Shown here piece after piece: positions 34,326-44,863 of a stretch of 64,000 nt of DNA. Position 1 is the first letter of the stretch, and every line of letters begins with the position of its first letter. The position numbers were made by a program, and so were the translations under genes. Under the pieces are notes generated by a model. That model saw only the letters and a program-made list of their open reading frames with translations. It was not told the DNA's origin and did not search any database. Source of the DNA: DAHUXN01 sp963729815 (GTDB lineage Bacteria > Acidobacteriota > Terriglobia > Acidiferrales > UBA7541); NCBI GenBank assembly GCA_963729815.1, contig CAVSPU010000001.1, forward strand, positions 372,001 through 436,000. The letters are read 5' to 3'.

Positions 34326-36543
34326 ATGAGACCGATGATTCTGGGGCTTCAACGTGGCATTGCTGTTACGACCGTTTTTCTGGCCGTGATTATCGGCGGT
34401 TCGACGCTTGCCTGGAAAGCCAGCGCCAAGAAAGATAGCGGCGTCGGCCCTGGCTCAACATTGGCCGGAGGGTTGATGGCCTTGCCGCCCGCGCGGCCGC
34501 TCGGGGCGAACGTCGTTGAGAAGCCGGGCTGGAGCCGGGCACGGCCGGCTGGTTTATTCCCCAATGCTTTACTCTCGATTCGGCTGTCTTTCATTCCGGC
34601 TCTCATTCGTTGCGCTACGATGCAGGCGTTGTATGCGGAGCTTTTGCATCGGCTCCCGAATATTGTTTTCAAGGGCGGCTCGCCTTACGCCTTCGGCGCG
34701 TGGGTAAAATCCTCGCCCGGCAGCAATCTTCAGGCCAGAATTTACGTCTTCAACGACACGGCTGGAACCCTCCCGGTGGACAGTACGGACGCAACAGCGG
34801 TCGGCACGGATTGGACGCAGATCGTGCTTCCGGACATCGACGTTTTGCCGTTGCACGACGGCGATAAGCTGCGCATCCGCCTAATAGTCGGTGCCCCTCG
34901 CGGGCAGGTGCCCAGCGGGACGTTGTGGTTCGACGACGTTACAGCTCAGCCCGAGCTTACCTTGCCAATTTCCGGCTTCTCTGCTCTACCCGAATTTCCG
35001 CGGCTACCTTTGGCAGAGCGGTCCGCAGCAGATTCGCCTGAATGTGTCCACGCCGAACGCTCCAACGGGAGCTCAAGCGCAGATCGTGGTCCAGCAGGAA
35101 GGACGGGCCGACTGTTACGACGGTAACAAAGTCGGCGGCAGCAGGAGAACAGGAAATCGAAATCGATGGCTCGAAACTGGCGCTCGGGTCGTACTTGCTG
35201 CACGAAAACCTGGTGGACTCCGGCGGAAAATTTCTCGCAAGTTATCCGGATTATCGCGTCACGAAGGTCAGCGATGCATTCAAAAACAGCCTGGTGAACT
35301 ACGTGGATACGGATAATTTTCTGGTGCACAACGGGCAGAAGGAATTCGTCTGGGGCGTCTACGACCGCATGAGTGCAAAATACCGCTGCCAACTCTGCAT
35401 GTATCGCACGGTGCAAGAGTATGAAACGCGCGATCAATGGCTTCAATGGCATAGACACGCTGGCAAATTACCAGGACACGCACCTGAATGCAGTCATCAA
35501 ACATTCGCGCCTTGGTCGGCGATGTCGCCGGGGCGCACCGGCGCTTTACGATCACCTCGACCCGGCCTTGCAGGCTCTCCACGCTCGCGGCGTCGGTTAC
35601 CTGCAGACCGTCAATAACTGGGTGAGCACAAACCGCTATCGTCCATTTTGGGCACGCTCGCTATCGGATGAAAAGCTCTGGGAATTCGCTGGAAAAATGA
35701 TGCGAGGGAAACGCGGCGGCATCGGCTATTATACTTTTGACGAACCGAAGCTCGATGAACTTCCTACCGTATTCGACCAATATATAGTGCTGCGCGAGAA
35801 CAATTCAGGTTCGGTCGCCTATGGGGCGCTGATCAATGCCAAGCAGATTTTTCGCTGGCGTGACGCCGAGGACGCCATCGGCTGCGACCCGTATCCGGTG
35901 GGCGTTCCAATCAATGCCGACGAATACGCGCTCGGCTTGAAGCTGGCGATGCCGTCGCTTCCCGCTTATGAGCCACCCATGGTTCGCGTACCGCTCTGGA
36001 CGCGGGAGACAGAGCGGCAGGTCGACCACGGCCGTCCGGTGTGGATGGTCTTGCAGTTATTCCGGCAATGGGGAAAATTTCCAACATACGACCAGATGAA
36101 ATATGCCGCCTATAGCTCCATCATTCAGGGAGCGAATGGCATCCTCTGGTGGGGCTTCGTCAGCGTGCAAGGGAATCGAGGCTGAATGGTATTCGCGCCA
36201 CAATCAGCAACCTTATTACGATTTCAAGAAACTGTCGGGAGAAGTCACCGGGCTGAATTCATTTCTTACCCTGCCTCCTGAGACCAAGTACGTAAAGCCG
36301 GCCTCCGACTCGAACATTCAAATTCTCGTGAAATCCGATTCGTCGCGCGCCGTGATCTTTTCAAGCAATGATTCTCCCTTGGAGGCCAAAGACGTCCGGT
36401 TTTCCCTTTCGGACATTCCTCAAGGATCACAGTCGATTGAAGTCTATTCGGAAGGCCGAACTCTTACACTCGATTCTCAAGGTGGTTTTTCGGACTCGTT
36501 CCGCCCGTTTGAGGCTCACGTTTACATACTGAAACTGAAGTGA
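34326..36543 (+). pseudogene. secreted glycoside-hydrolase-like protein, frame-disrupted (copy 2)
   Basis: A paralogue of 26511-29538 that lacks the Ig repeats. It starts at the ATG at 34326 (AGGAG upstream) with a signal anchor (IAVTTVFLAVIIGGSTLAW), then the shared linker GPGSTLAGGL and PLGANV, the carbohydrate-binding-like domain (GTLWFDDVTAQPELTLPIS) and the TIM-barrel part (TDNFLVHNG, GYYTFDEP, IFRWRDAEDAIGCDPYP, ILWWGFVS), ending HVYILKLK. At least eight shifts are needed, near 34525 (-1), 34672, 34976, 35105 and 35430 (all +1), 35505 (-1), 35530 and 36175 (+1). Most are extra single bases. The residue pattern across all segments remains conserved. Confidence 0.72.
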
Positions 36544-36573
36544 GCCACTGCGCCGGACCACAACAAACGCGAT

Positions 36574-37215
36574 TCATCGGGAGCGAAAGATACGCGCGAT
36601 GGCCCCGAGCCATGTTTCGGCGCGTCCGGTTGCAGTAACGAATCGGGGCCCAAAGAGCGGCGGGCGTCTCAGTTCAGCGTCCTTCGTGAATCCGATAGAG
36701 CGAAACGCCCTCGATGAAGCTTCGTTGCGGAAATGAATCACGGCGTAAATGTTTTGGAAGCCGTCGCGGCGCAGCGAATCGCAGGCACTGGCGATAACAG
36801 CCTTGGCCAGCCCCCGCCCGCGAAATTCCGCAAGCGAATAAACGCTTCGAATCTCCGCGTCTCCCGGGCTCATGCGCAGGAAATGCGCGGGCTTCGTATG
36901 GTCATATGACCAGGCAATCGCCGCGAGCCGTCCATCGGCGCATGCGAAAAAGCAGCTTTGTATGTTATCGATCTCGTCGCGATAAAATTCAACGGGCAGG
37001 CCGGCAGTTACTTCACGGAGCCGCTTCAGCTTCTCGACGGCGTGCGGCCCGGCAAGAATCTCGTCACCGGGAGTAACCGCATTTCGCTGCGAAATATTTT
37101 CGCTCGCGAGCTTCCACACCTCGAAGTGCGTCGGCAAGAGCGTTCCGGCCGCGTCTCTGGTCGCGGGCCAAAATCCCTCGCGCTTAATTCGCGTTATCAG
37201 GCTTCTTGCGAGCAT
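36574..37215 (-). CDS. GNAT-family N-acetyltransferase
   Basis: A 213-residue protein. The C-terminal two thirds is a GNAT fold with the acetyl-CoA-binding motif FRGRGLAKAVIASACDSLRRDG (R-x-x-G-x-G/A type) and the later NEASSRAFRSIGF motif B. The N-terminal 80 residues form a less conserved helical region, as in GNAT proteins of polysaccharide loci that acetylate sugar amines. The substrate is unknown. It lies 30 bases from the convergent copy 2 gene and reads in the same direction as the polysaccharide operon, after a 233-base gap. No frame break is seen. Confidence 0.83.
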   Translation of the reverse strand: MLARSLITRIKREGFWPATRDAAGTLLPTHFEVWKLASENISQRNAVTPGDEILAGPHAVEKLKRLREVTAGLPVEFYRDEIDNIQSCFFACADGRLAAIAWSYDHTKPAHFLRMSPGDAEIRSVYSLAEFRGRGLAKAVIASACDSLRRDGFQNIYAVIHFRNEASSRAFRSIGFTKDAELRRPPLFGPRFVTATGRAETWLGAIARIFRSR

Positions 37216-37448
37216 TGGTTCCGAGAACGTTAAGCGTCAGCCCACTGAGCGGGTCAGAATCTCGAAATGGCTGGCGTGTCTGCGCCAACAGTTAGTCAAC
37301 GCGCAGCCTTACTCTGGAATATCCGCTGAGCGGCCCACTCGCCCTGCCCTCGGCTTCGAGTTATAAACAGGAAGACATCAAGAACTGATTCGCACTAGCA
37401 CACACTCGGGTTTCGTTTCAGCATCCAAATCACGCTCCGGCGGAACGC

Positions 37449-38997
37449 TCACGCTTTTCTCGAGCGCAGCGCCGGGAAACTGCGGGCGTCCGGCAAAATG
37501 AAATGCGACAACATGCGAATTTCACGGACCGAATAGCCAGCCAGAACAAGATAAACGAAAATCAGTACAAGGAAGATGCCAAATAATAAAAAGAAAGACG
37601 TCGAGGCCGACAAACGCAAAGCAAGAATCGGCAGTCCCACAAGCACCACAATCGACGGCCAATAGGTTCGCAAGTAATGATAACGAAATGGCGCTTTGGC
37701 CACAACAAAGCACAAATTGATGCCATGATAAAAGACCTCGCAGGCACCCCATGTAATGACAACTCCGAAGTAGCTGATACATGTGCCACAACGGAAAAAA
37801 AAGAATCAGGAAGAGCGCAATTCGCAGCGTGCGTAGGAAATGCATACTGCAATCGGGCCGCCCAATCGCGCTGAGGATGCTGCCCGTAATCCAGCCTACA
37901 CCTTGTACGACGGCAAATGGAGCCGCGATCCACAGCATTTTCTCGAGCCCCAAATATCGCCGGCCGAGAAGCATGACAATCGGATGAGCGAAGAACACCA
38001 GCAGTCCGGCCATGATTAGCGACGCAGGAACTACGATGCGGATGCAAATTTCAGCCAATTCTTCCGAGGACTTCAAATCCCGCCGGGCAAGCGTGTTCGT
38101 GAGCGATGGAAGCAGGCTGTCCAAGAAGAAAGTGACCACTTTGGAGATGGGGAGCAACAGGCCCATTAAGGCAACGTACTTGCCCAGCAGAGCGAGACCG
38201 CCAAAATAGAGAAGCAACAGGTAATCGAGTCGGCCACTGAAAAAACTCAATATGCTGCCGCCCTGCAGGCTCAGCGTGTATCGCCAAAAACCATCGGGAA
38301 GAAGAAAATGAAGGCGAGACCGAGTGAACCCGGGATTCAAACGAAGGAAGCGGCGAATCGCACTATAAGCAATCAGGAGAACAAGGCCGAGGTAAGCCCC
38401 CCAAATAACGGCCGTATAGTGTTTCGCCAACAATGATCGCGCTGCCACAAACAGAATCACGTAAATCGTGAACGAGCCGATCGTGACGATTCGATCCAAG
38501 CCCTGCGCCCATTTCAGTTCCAGCATTCCCTTCAGGGCCGCGAGAGATGCCGAATAGAGGATGTAGATCGGCGAGAGATATAGCAGAAAAATCCAGAATG
38601 GCCCCGTGTGCCCTTCGCCGAACAAATATCGCAATCCTCCGGGCCACAGCGTGGCCGCTGCGAGCCAGGGCACCAGGGCGATGCAATTCAGCGCGAAATA
38701 AGAAACAAAGAAGGAAATTCGGCCGGTAGTGTCCAGTTCAGGAATGAATTTGATCAAGACGGCGTTGCCGCCGACGAAAAAGAAAACAGAAACCACGCCG
38801 ATATAAATTTGCAGCAGGCCGAACGTTCCAATCGCTTCCGGAGCAACGCGCGCGAGAATTACGCTGGTGCCGAAGCTGAACGGAACCGAAAGCGCCGAGA
38901 GCCAGAACGTCCATCGCATCCCGGAAACGATGGAGCGCCGCATTTCGGGCGAGGCGCCGGACAAAACACCAGTGGGCGCAGTCACCGGATCGGCCAT
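37449..38997 (-). CDS. Wzx-type polysaccharide flippase, frame-shifted in the last quarter
   Basis: A polytopic membrane protein of the oligosaccharide flippase (MATE-like) family, with about 12-14 helices, which moves lipid-linked repeat units across the inner membrane. The main frame runs from 38997 to about 37800. The C-terminal helices (WGACEVFYHGINLCFVV, PSIVVLVGLPILAL) continue in another frame down to 37449. Removing one A from the A8 tract at about 37795-37802 restores a continuous hydrophobic C-terminus. I chose the ATG at 38997; a TTG at 39039 is also in frame. It is the last gene of the long exopolysaccharide operon. Confidence 0.82.
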
Positions 38998-39111
38998 GGA
39001 AATATTGTGACCCGTGAGAGTGGAGGGCTCTTTTTTCAATCAATCCTCGTGATTCGCAAATCTAACCGATTGACCCGACGCCCGGAATAACCTGCTTCGC
39101 GCGCGATGTGC

Positions 39112-40044
39112 TCACACCAGCGGCCGCTCGCGGTGCTTCCTCAACCGGAGAAGCAATCCGGGTCGCTCGGAGGTGATTTCGTCCAGTCGGCGCCAGCCCG
39201 TCTGGGAGATCCGCGTGTGCTGCAATTTTTGCAGACCCGCCACGCCGTCGCGCACTCCGCGAAAAAACTTTCCAGGGTGGCCGGCGCGAAAACTAAAAAA
39301 CGCCATCATGCCCCAGTGGTAGCCGAGGTACCGCAAGCGGCGCAATCCCGAATAGTCCTTGAAAGCGATCCATAGGTAGTTTCGCGTGTAAAAATAAAAA
39401 TTCCTTCCACTCGAGCGCGTCTCCTCGGACATGGCATGGCGGACGCGCACCTCCGGGTGATACGCAATTTTCATGCCCGCGTCGATCATTCGCAGCGCCA
39501 GATCCCAGCCCTCGCAGCCGATCCAGAGCGGCTCATAGTAGCCGCCCATTTTTTGGAAATCGCTGCGGCGAAATGCCGAAGCGCCCTCAGGAATGAAACA
39601 CGTTTCAAACTCGGTATCCGAGAAATCCCAGTAGCTGCGCGGGTGGCACCAGTCCCGCAGATGAACCCGTCCCGTGTCGCCTTCCAGAACCTTAAACACG
39701 ATGCAGCTCGCCTCCGGCGAGTGATCAAACGCACTGCGAATTTTCTGCAATTCGAATGGCGAGTCGAAATACACATCGTTGTCGATCGTGACCACGATAT
39801 CGCCCTGCGCCGCGGCCACGCCGCGGTTGCGTCCCGCACAACCGATGTTTTCCGGCAAACTGACCACGCGAACCTCGGGAAATTCCGTTTTCAGGAAGTC
39901 CGCCACGCCATCCGCTGATGCATTGTCGACGACGATGACCTCCCGCGGCTCATACGCCTGCGCTCGCACCGATTCCAGCGCGCGAACGAGGTTCGTCCGG
40001 CGGCGGTAGTTCAAAATCACAACGCTAATAAGAGTGTTGCTCAT
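39112..40044 (-). CDS. GT2 family glycosyltransferase (rhamnosyltransferase-like)
   Basis: A 310-residue GT-A enzyme: SVVILNYRRRTNLVRALES, VVDNASADG, NIGCAGRNRGVAAAQGD and the DxD-like TIDNDVYF. WIGCEGWDLALRM, GCEGWDLALR being the C-terminal ED/GWD feature, supports a WcaA/rhamnosyltransferase-like family. No membrane helix is predicted apart from a hydrophobic patch near residue 245. It follows the nucleotidyltransferase-fold gene by three bases and precedes the flippase, so it belongs to the operon. It probably adds one sugar of the lipid-linked repeat unit. Confidence 0.88.
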   Translation of the reverse strand: MSNTLISVVILNYRRRTNLVRALESVRAQAYEPREVIVVDNASADGVADFLKTEFPEVRVVSLPENIGCAGRNRGVAAAQGDIVVTIDNDVYFDSPFELQKIRSAFDHSPEASCIVFKVLEGDTGRVHLRDWCHPRSYWDFSDTEFETCFIPEGASAFRRSDFQKMGGYYEPLWIGCEGWDLALRMIDAGMKIAYHPEVRVRHAMSEETRSSGRNFYFYTRNYLWIAFKDYSGLRRLRYLGYHWGMMAFFSFRAGHPGKFFRGVRDGVAGLQKLQHTRISQTGWRRLDEITSERPGLLLRLRKHRERPLV

Positions 40045-40047
40045 GTG

Positions 40048-41350
40048 TCACGCGAAATGATTTCGCAAGAAAACGCGCCAGCTCTTCAGCACATCGTCCC
40101 GAAGCCTCCACCACGGGCGCTGCTCGCTCTTGTTTTCTTCGAAACTCACGGGCAGGAACCGATCCAGGCCGGCGAGTGCGTTGGCGCCAACGCGGCCCGA
40201 AAGAGCCGCCGGCAATTCAAAATAAAGCTGAGCAGCGACACCGTAGACCAGGTACCGAGGGCTGCCACGAAACGCGAGCCGCGAAAGACGGTCAAAAAAA
40301 CCACGTTCCTGCCGCACAGCCGGCATTAACAACAGTTTTGCCCAGCCGCGAAATTTTTCAGTCATTGGCTGACTTCGAAGCACAGCGCGTTGCAGAGTGT
40401 CATCTGTCACGTCCGGGCTTTCGGTGCCGCCGGCGAACGCGGCTGCTTCCCAGCGCCAGATTTCGCGCACGAGCGGCACCAAATCGGTCAGTGCCTGGCG
40501 CAAATCGCTCCTGAATGCTTCCGCGTCATCCGCATCGATGCGCACCGCGAGGGGATTCGCCGCCGCATTCGGATCGAGTTTATACGCGGTGCAAACGGCA
40601 ACCTTCTTCGCAAGCGGGCGAAGAAATTCCAGCCCTGGTTTCGAGCCCGCCTCGGACGCCCAATTGGTGAGCGCCGCCGAGCGACCCCCATAAGTGCCTT
40701 CATATTTTCCCGCGAAGACCAGCAGCGTTGTCGCCAAATCGATGTGGCATTTGATGAGCTGATAATACAAGCACATCAATCTTTCGCGGTGGTAGGCTGT
40801 GATTCGATCTATCCATTCCAATTGCTCGACGATGCGATTGTTCAGCATGCGCCAGGCATCCCATCGTGGGATTGCTTCCCAGGAAAACTTCGAAATGGCG
40901 GACAGAACGGAGGAATCGCCCCAAACTGTCCGTCCGTGGGCCAGAAGCTCGTATCCGAAAATTTGTGGACGGAGAGCATGAAGGTATTCCGATGTAATTG
41001 CCCGGAATTCGAGGTCGCAATCCACGCCTCGGGAGGCCAATCCCTGTTTGAGTTGCTTCGCTTGCTGGTCAAGGGATTCTTGCAAAGGCCCGCGATCGAC
41101 GCCTATAGGAAAAACTACCATGTATTCCATGTCGCCGAGAACGCGGAATCGATTCGAGAGCCATAAGCACCGAGCCCTCGTCCCGGGCGAAACTGCCAGT
41201 CAGCACAATTGCTCTTGGCGGGGTGGGAAGATGGCTCGCGAGGCTCTCGCAAATCTCCCTAATCATCGAGGCAGTCTTCTCCCGGACCGCCGCATTGTCC
41301 ATTTTGGAGGGGATCGAGACCGGCAATGGTGGCACCGCCTTAGGCTGCAT
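40048..41350 (-). CDS. nucleotidyltransferase-fold protein in EPS operon, frame-shifted near N-terminus
   Basis: A protein of about 430 residues. The N-terminal part (41350 to about 41165) has AIVLTGSFARDEGSV, a Pol-beta-like nucleotidyltransferase motif (GS-x-x-RDE). It continues in a second frame as LSNRFRVLGDMEYMVVFP, where the Asp of LGDMEYM may be the further acidic residue. The long remainder is helical, rich in Trp and Arg, with no family I recognise. One extra base near 41160 explains the break. SD-like GAGGT upstream supports a start at ATG 41350 or TTG 41356, overlapping the Wzy stop. The function is unknown; sugar-nucleotide formation or modification of a polymer are possibilities. 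Confidence 0.65.
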
Positions 41351-42548
41351 TGGCAACCGGGACCTCTTTCCGCATGGCTCGCGTGCGCGCGAAGCGCTCT
41401 AGTGGAATGGAAAGAAACACGACAATCCAGAATAGTTTCAGATATTCCGCGGACAAAAAGAAATCTCCCACTGCACATGCCACGATTCCACACTGCAGTC
41501 CCGCGGCCATAGGATAGAGAAGCTTGTCGCTGGAACGCAGAGTGATTTGTCGAATTTTTCCGAATGCGCGAAACGTCGCCCACAGAAGCCAAAGGAAGAG
41601 CAATAGAGCCGGAATGCCCAACTCCGCGGCATATTCCAAGTATGAATTGTGAGCGATCTGCTGGAAATCCGGATCGCCGGAGTATTCGCCCAGCAGCGGC
41701 TTGTACAGGCCCAGGCCGATCCCCGTCAAGGGCTTGGCGCGGATCATTTTCAGGCCCGCTAGCCAGGCTTCTTCTCGTGTCTGAGAGCCCATTTGGTCCG
41801 CGAACTCTGGATGAAGAAGGCGCTTCAGTGGGCTCCGAGGAACGATTAGCATCGGCACCGCAAGCAGCACGAATAGAACGGCCGCGTTGCGCGCCCGGTT
41901 GCGCGACGTCCACACCAAGTATCCCACGCCCGCCACGAGACCGAGAAATCCTCCACGGGAAGAAGCCAAAGCGACGGCAGCGGAAACCAAGATGAACATT
42001 CCAATCACGGAGTATCGGTAGAATTCCTGCCTTAGGCTGCGGAGCCAAAAATAGGCGACGGGCAAAATTAGCAATGCGGCCAGTGTGTAATAGTTGGGAT
42101 CGCCGATGACTGCTCCCGGACGAAGATCCGCATAAATGGAATGGTATTTTTGAAACTCCCGGATCATGTACAAGGCGCCGAATGCGACTCCTGCCAGCGC
42201 AGCCATCAGTGACCAGAACATTTTCATGGGTGTATCGACGATCGTCAACGTGACAAGAAAAAGAACCAGAAAGGAGAGGTAACTGAACGCCGGATCGGCG
42301 GCCCAGGACCTCAATGCGCCAGTGCCGAGATACGACAACAGGCCCCAGAAGCAAATGACGAGAAAAAGCCTTGCGCGAGCCGTCCCGAAATAATTCGGCG
42401 CTTTGCCCTTTGTGAACATGTAAAAGAGCGCGTAGATTGCGCAAATCGCTCCAATTCCTTTTACGATTGTGAAGGAACCGAACCCGCGATCAAAGAACGG
42501 GTGGCGATAGAAGGGCGACGTGAACATCAAGATGTAGAAAAAAATCAT
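41340..42548 (-). CDS. O-antigen ligase/Wzy-polymerase-like membrane protein
   Basis: A 402-residue polytopic protein with about 10-11 helices and a large periplasmic loop. That loop contains the family hallmark HNSYLEYAAELGIPALLLFL, preceded by GIGLGLYKPLL and RAKPLTGIG. Wzy_C-type proteins polymerise lipid-linked repeat units or ligate polymer to an acceptor in the periplasm; in XrtA loci they are usually the EPS polymerase. The start overlaps the preceding GT4 stop by four bases. The frame is intact. Confidence 0.87.
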   Translation of the reverse strand: MIFFYILMFTSPFYRHPFFDRGFGSFTIVKGIGAICAIYALFYMFTKGKAPNYFGTARARLFLVICFWGLLSYLGTGALRSWAADPAFSYLSFLVLFLVTLTIVDTPMKMFWSLMAALAGVAFGALYMIREFQKYHSIYADLRPGAVIGDPNYYTLAALLILPVAYFWLRSLRQEFYRYSVIGMFILVSAAVALASSRGGFLGLVAGVGYLVWTSRNRARNAAVLFVLLAVPMLIVPRSPLKRLLHPEFADQMGSQTREEAWLAGLKMIRAKPLTGIGLGLYKPLLGEYSGDPDFQQIAHNSYLEYAAELGIPALLLFLWLLWATFRAFGKIRQITLRSSDKLLYPMAAGLQCGIVACAVGDFFLSAEYLKLFWIVVFLSIPLERFARTRAMRKEVPVANAA

Positions 42549-43720
42549 GACAGGGCGAAATCCCTTCGTGCTCTTTGCGGCTGCCTTGCTTCCAGCAAGC
42601 GCTCATAAAGGGTGGCCGTTTCCCGGACCTGCTGTTCCAGTGAAAATAAGTCGCGCGCGCGCCTCGCGCCTGCCTCGCCCAGCGCCCTCTGTCGTTCCGG
42701 ATCTTGCAGCAATACAATGAGCGCGTCCGCCAGCGCCTCCGAATGCGCGGGAGGAACCAGCACGCCGCTCTCGCCGTCGACAACTACTTCGCAGGTTCCA
42801 TCGACAGCAGTCGCGACTACCGGCTTGGCCATCGCCCCGGCCTCGATGGGAACAAGTGGCATCCCTTCGTAAAGCGACGGCAGCGCGACGACATCCGACA
42901 CTTCCATCCAGTTCATCCAGTCCTGGCGATATCCCAGAAAATGCACGAAGCGATCCAGTCCCAGCGAACGAACGGAGGCGTCGAGCTCTGCGCGCATCGA
43001 CCCGTCTCCCGCAAACAAAACGTGCAGTGCCGGAACTTTTTCGAGAACTTTCGGCAGGGCTTCGATCAGATAGCGATGGCCCTTCTGCTCTTCGAGACGT
43101 CCAAACACGCCTACGATCGGATCGTCGGATGCAATTCCCAGATCGTGACGAAGCGCTTGCCGCCGCTCCAAATCAGGTACAAATCCAGTGAGGTGGCGCC
43201 CGTTGCGAATCACCACCACTTTACGTGCGTCGAGTTTTTTCTCTTTCAGAAGGAAATCTCGCGTGGACTCGGATACGGCGACTGTCGCATGCGACCACGC
43301 CGTAATCCGCCGGTCATACCAATATTGCCGGCTGAGCCATTTCTTTCTCCAGGCTTCGCGGCCATGGCACGTGTGGATCACCACAGGCACTCCGGCGATT
43401 CGCGCGAGCGGAACAGCCGCAGCGGCGGCGCGAATCATATGCGCGTGGACGACGTCGATTTTTTCGGAGCGCAGGTAGTTGATGAAGCGCCGCGCCGCGC
43501 TCCATTGGAATGGACTTTCAAGAGTCAATGCCAATGCTTTCGCATCACCTACCTGCCAGTCCTTGCCAAACGCCTCGAGCAAAGGCCCCGGACACACCAA
43601 ATAATTCCGAAATCGCTGCGGATCAAGTCCGCGAACCAGTTCCAGCGCGACTTCCTCGGCGCCGGAACGCACCGGGGAAACGAGGAATTGCAGCACACGA
43701 ATTCGGCTATCGTTGGGCAT
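42545..43720 (-). CDS. GT4 family glycosyltransferase
   Basis: A 391-residue GT-B enzyme, intact. It has the N-terminal SPVRSGAEEVALELVRGLDP acceptor domain, VVHAHMIRAAAAAVPLARIAGVP, then the donor domain GVFGRLEEQKGHRYLIEALP, VLFAGDGSMRAEL and SLYEGMPLVPIEAGAMAKPVV, with the E-x7-E pair. This is a typical retaining GT4. I chose the ATG at 43720, overlapping the phosphodiesterase stop by fourteen bases; an extension to 43774 would read through that gene. It probably adds a sugar to the lipid-linked EPS unit in the cytoplasm. Confidence 0.92.
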   Translation of the reverse strand: MPNDSRIRVLQFLVSPVRSGAEEVALELVRGLDPQRFRNYLVCPGPLLEAFGKDWQVGDAKALALTLESPFQWSAARRFINYLRSEKIDVVHAHMIRAAAAAVPLARIAGVPVVIHTCHGREAWRKKWLSRQYWYDRRITAWSHATVAVSESTRDFLLKEKKLDARKVVVIRNGRHLTGFVPDLERRQALRHDLGIASDDPIVGVFGRLEEQKGHRYLIEALPKVLEKVPALHVLFAGDGSMRAELDASVRSLGLDRFVHFLGYRQDWMNWMEVSDVVALPSLYEGMPLVPIEAGAMAKPVVATAVDGTCEVVVDGESGVLVPPAHSEALADALIVLLQDPERQRALGEAGARRARDLFSLEQQVRETATLYERLLEARQPQRARRDFALS

Positions 43721-44863
43721 GCACTCCGTTCCCCAGCGTTTCCGCCCATTCGTGCATGACTTCGTGAACATCAACCAAAGTATTGACCCGCCGGCTGGGT
43801 GGCAGATTGCTCAAGAAAATCGCCGAAGAATACGCATCGTCCGGATGAAATCCGTGCATGCCTTCGGGCGCCTTGTTTCCGAAAAAACTCGGCTCGATCA
43901 GTACGCCGGGATTCATGAGAAAAACAATTTCGCCCTGGCGGTGATCCGCAAAATCAATGCCGAGGTCCCGCTTTTCCGCGCCGCTCAAAATATGCCCGCA
44001 ATCCAGCTCGTTGAGCCGCTCCGTAATTTGTTTCCGGGCGCGGTCATTGAAAAACCAGAACCGCGCCATGGTGGAATCATAAAGCGAAAGGTAGTCGCGC
44101 GGCATCTCGAACCCGAGCGGGCGTATTTTGCCGACCAGATCGTATCCCGCGCGCTTGGGCGTCATTCCGTGGTCAGAAAGAACGAAGAAAGCAACTTCCT
44201 CATCCGCGCGCCGCGCTTCTTCATAGACTTCGCGAAGCCAGTTCTCATACTTGTCGAGCTCGCGCGCGACGCCAGCAGCATCCTGGCATTGGGTATGCAG
44301 AAACGCATCTAGCTCCGACAAATAGAGAAAATAGAAATCACATTTCTTATCCGTAAATCCTGCCGCGCCGTGCGAACGATCTCCGCATCCGTCATCTCGT
44401 GATACGAATACGTCCGATAGCGCACGCCGAGCGCTTCCAATTGATCAAACAGCGACGAAGGAACGCCGCCGGGACGATAGATGTCCTTCTTCTCGCAGAT
44501 GTCGAAGTACGGCAGCAGCTCGACAGGAACGCCATAAATCTGAAAATATCCGCCGAACTTGCTCATTCGTTGCGACACGACGCGAATCACACGTCTCGTC
44601 ACGCGATGGTTCAAGACCGGCTTCGGCAAAAAAGTAAGCCAGCGAACCCATCGAAATGGGGAATGCTCGGGATCGTAATAAAATAAGTTCCAGTGGCCCG
44701 AATCCTTCGGCATTTTGCCGCTCAGAAGCGTCGGGATTGCGCCGGAACTGAATCCCAAAACGGTCCGCACTTCATTGCGGTATTTCAAAACGTCGGGCAT
44801 GATGGGGCGGTCTTTCACGTAGGTCCAGCCAAGCGCGTCAATCAGCGTAAAAACGGCGATCAT
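43707..44863 (-). CDS. alkaline-phosphatase/phosphodiesterase-fold protein, frame-shifted in the middle
   Basis: An alkaline phosphatase superfamily (type I phosphodiesterase/nucleotide pyrophosphatase-like) protein of about 385 residues. The N-terminal frame (44863 to about 44370) has the metal Asp in LIDALGW and the nucleophile region GFSSGAIPTLLSG. The C-terminal frame (about 44365 to 43707) has KKCDFYFLYLSELDA and FFVLSDHGMTP, which carries the metal-binding Asp-His. A single missing base near 44360-44370 separates them. There is no signal peptide, so it may be cytoplasmic. Its ATG follows directly on the methyltransferase stop (TGAATG). It may cleave or transfer a phospho-substituent of the polysaccharide; this is inferred. 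Confidence 0.78.
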
